Shown here in pieces: positions 45,359 through 47,265 of a stretch of DNA of 47,265 bases. A program made the translations under genes and the position numbers. Numbering within the stretch: the stretch's first letter is position 1; each line of letters begins with the position of its first letter. A model generated the notes under the pieces. The model was not told the DNA's origin and did not search any database. It saw only the letters and a list, made by a program, of their open reading frames with translations. The stretch is from Candidatus Phocaeicola faecipullorum (lineage in GTDB: Bacteria > Bacteroidota > Bacteroidia > Bacteroidales > Bacteroidaceae), in contig JAHLFB010000282.1 in assembly GCA_018884025.1 (NCBI GenBank), forward strand, positions 1-47,265. The letters are read 5' to 3'.

Positions 45359-47218
45359 TTAATTGTACTTATGAGGATTTGAGGCACTTTTTAGATAAAC
45401 AGGCGAGTCTATAGGCATATTCCCAATATTGTCAACATAAAAATTATTCATCAATTCCTCTGCCCACGGACCATAGGTGAACGAACTACTGTGCCCATAT
45501 CCCATAACGTGTCCCAGTTCATGGAACATCACGCTGCAGGCATAACGGTTTGAATAATGTTCGAACCATCCTTGCTGATATGCTCCAAACACAGTCGGAC
45601 TACCCAAACCGATAACGCCGTTTCCTGAATAAACCAGTCCAACCTGAAGTGTCTGTCCGCGTCGCATCTTAGCCAATACATCCTCCACCTTTACAGGTTG
45701 TTTGTTGTCATCATATAACTTACCAGCATTCTCATGGAGGATAGCCTCATGCTCATCCATGTCTATCATATAGGTAAAATTAAGGAAGAAAGCTACAGAT
45801 TCTCTACAATGTACCGGACGGATACCCATCCAGTTTCCTACCGGAGCTCCATCCTCGCGTGAAGGGTCTCCACCAAAAAGTCCCCAGTAAAGTGTCCATC
45901 CGTGCTTTATTTCCTGAAGCTTATCCCAGTAAGGGTCTGATGAAAGAATCTTGAATTCCGCTCCGGCTATTGCAGCAGCGTCAAGTACAGGAACACTGAT
46001 TATGCGACCACTCTCTGTACTACACATAGTGCCATTCTCTACCAGTGGAGAAGACTCATAAAAATCGCAGAAAGCAGGAATAGAATCGAAATATGCAAAA
46101 TCGAAATATTCATCATCCACTGCCGCTATACGCGCTCTCAACGTAACCCCATAAAGTACACGTGGAGAATAGAAACGCACATGCAGACGCCCATCATCAG
46201 TAACTGAAAGCTGTAATGGCTTTGCTGTATTAAAAGTGCGCTGAGTCCTGTCCGTATAAACAGACACCGGTTCATTATCATCCAGAATCCGGGCATGGTT
46301 TCCAGCTCTGTAAGCATCGGCAGTTATATACATAACCGGCGAAATGTCATCAGGATGCTTTACTACAGTACTTACCGTATGTGCATGATTCGGCAACACT
46401 TCCTGCTGACCAAAATTGAAATCAAGCACAGTCTTCTCATCAAGATAGCTTACCGAAGTATGGAATATATCTCCTTTTAAAACAGTACCGGTAACTGTAG
46501 GCATAAAAAGATAAGGGATGTCCTCTCTTAAAACTATATCGTCTATAATACCGTCACTTTCTCCCGTAAAAGCACCTCCACCTGTTATTGATGTATAGAA
46601 CTTTGACTCAGCAAGCCTAACTCTTTTCTCGACTGTTGCATTACGCACATATCGGTTGTTATATACAAAATTGAAATCCAGACGACCTACTATCCTGTCC
46701 TGTGTTACTTCACTGTCAATGCTGATAACCTCAGTACTGCCTCCTTCAGCAGGAACTAAACGGACTGTAAACGGTGTACACGAATAAAAATACTCCGCTT
46801 CCAGAGGTTTATGTAGGTCCGACGGAAATACCAGCCATTCATCATCCATACTTGATATTTCATTTATCTCAGCACGATCGGCTGTTTCATCACCCTTTAT
46901 AGCCAGAACAAGCAAGTTATAATCGCCTTCATGAAGACCTTCGGCATATATTTCCGAGGTTAGCGCATTATATTTGGCATGTACTGTAGTCATTATATCG
47001 CCGTCAGAGTCGGCTATGTAGAAAAATACCTTGTCATAATCGCCTGTACTCACAGATTCTGTACGTGAGTTAATGTGGCCGATGTATGCAGACTTTTTCA
47101 AACGAAAACGTATGCTACCGTGTCCAGGACCGGTATTGCCGCTGTTTATAATATCATCGTTTGTACACGACACCATAAACAGAAGACCTATAAGTGCAAA
47201 TATTGTAATTCTTTTCAT
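45359..47218 (-). CDS. Surface lipoprotein zinc metallopeptidase (HELGHxxGxxH)
   Basis: 619 residues with lipobox MVSC (Cys 18) followed by TNDDIINS. The N-terminal about 300 residues are beta-rich and resemble the fimbrillin-like region of Mfa-type proteins (RIVGRLDFNFVYNNRYVRNATVE). The C-terminal peptidase has HELGHVMGYGH (566-576), the extended metzincin motif with three His ligands and the catalytic Glu; the residues after it (SSSFTYGPWAEELM) may hold the Met-turn. First gene in view of a three-gene lipoprotein operon, 30 nt before gene B; the promoter lies beyond or at the window edge. Substrate unknown; processing of the neighbouring adhesins or of host or mucus proteins are both possible. 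Confidence 0.85.
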   Translation of the reverse strand: MKRITIFALIGLLFMVSCTNDDIINSGNTGPGHGSIRFRLKKSAYIGHINSRTESVSTGDYDKVFFYIADSDGDIMTTVHAKYNALTSEIYAEGLHEGDYNLLVLAIKGDETADRAEINEISSMDDEWLVFPSDLHKPLEAEYFYSCTPFTVRLVPAEGGSTEVISIDSEVTQDRIVGRLDFNFVYNNRYVRNATVEKRVRLAESKFYTSITGGGAFTGESDGIIDDIVLREDIPYLFMPTVTGTVLKGDIFHTSVSYLDEKTVLDFNFGQQEVLPNHAHTVSTVVKHPDDISPVMYITADAYRAGNHARILDDNEPVSVYTDRTQRTFNTAKPLQLSVTDDGRLHVRFYSPRVLYGVTLRARIAAVDDEYFDFAYFDSIPAFCDFYESSPLVENGTMCSTESGRIISVPVLDAAAIAGAEFKILSSDPYWDKLQEIKHGWTLYWGLFGGDPSREDGAPVGNWMGIRPVHCRESVAFFLNFTYMIDMDEHEAILHENAGKLYDDNKQPVKVEDVLAKMRRGQTLQVGLVYSGNGVIGLGSPTVFGAYQQGWFEHYSNRYACSVMFHELGHVMGYGHSSSFTYGPWAEELMNNFYVDNIGNMPIDSPVYLKSASNPHKYN

Positions 47219-47265
47219 TTCTAATCCTTAAGTTAAATCTTTAAAGTATAGGAACATCTACTATT

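Noticed and set aside
1-47265. tRNA, rRNA or integrase genes marking a mobile island
   Set aside because: None could be recognised by eye on either strand, so the PUL island boundaries cannot be tied to an attachment site.

Overview
The window reads as a Bacteroides-type genome (Bacteroidales, gut Bacteroides/Phocaeicola group). Evidence: SusC/SusD-based polysaccharide utilisation genes, Bacteroidales lipoprotein signals (many with acidic residues after the +1 Cys), promoter elements of the TAnnTTTG type, an RNase H1 with an N-terminal hybrid-binding domain, Mfa2/FimB-like surface lipoproteins, and a second-type MnmA paralogue. I can give the group but not the species.

Layout. (1) 1-5.3 kb, relatively GC-rich housekeeping DNA: 3' part of an M16 peptidase, a stand-alone AraC-type DNA-binding protein, argS, RNase H1, and a lipoprotein nitroreductase on the minus strand. 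(2) 5.3-7.3 kb: pckA with its own promoter and terminator, then a 427-nt spacer with an efflux-operon terminator and a 22-bp-periodic repeat. (3) 7.3-14.2 kb: a tripartite RND efflux operon (membrane fusion protein, RND pump, outer-membrane factor) read leftward from a promoter region shared with a divergent AraC regulator. (4) 14.2-15.4 kb: an MnmA-like tRNA thiouridylase behind a clear promoter and a leader with a terminator-like hairpin. (5) 15.4-40.5 kb: one large minus-strand polysaccharide utilisation locus (PUL). In transcription order: a degraded PL12, surface PL12, surface glycan-binding lipoprotein, SusC, SusD, PL8, GH95, GH88, periplasmic PL12, S1 sulfatase, a Tat-type PHP/DUF3604 protein, ROK sugar kinase, MFS sugar transporter. 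(6) 40.9-47.2 kb: three minus-strand lipoproteins, two paralogous Mfa2/FimB-like proteins and one HELGHxxGxxH zinc peptidase, ending at a strong hairpin terminator.

The PUL core (sulfatase, PL12, GH88, SusD, SusC, binding protein, PL12, with a ROK kinase at the far end) matches, as I remember it, the heparin/heparan sulfate locus of B. thetaiotaomicron (around BT4652-BT4662). It differs in carrying a PL8 chondroitin/hyaluronan-type lyase and a GH95 fucosidase/galactosidase-type enzyme between GH88 and SusD, in having a PHP/DUF3604 protein, and in having no hybrid two-component sensor in view. Expected flow: surface PL12 and SGBP/SusCD bind, cut and import chains; periplasmic lyases, GH88 and sulfatase reduce them to monosaccharides; the MFS permease and ROK kinase bring sugars into metabolism.

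The most striking signal is regulatory. Three places in the PUL carry the same module: two 12-bp half-sites (type AATTTTGTGCAA) exactly 21 bp apart, placed 74-75 bp upstream of a -7-like element. They precede the degraded PL12, the first intact PL12 and GH88. This looks like the operator of an AraC-type (probably HTCS) activator. Several intergenic elements are also unexplained: long hairpins built from AGTTTATAAGTT-type repeats, a structured element between SusD and PL8, and GACGAAG repeats with an exact 22-bp period.
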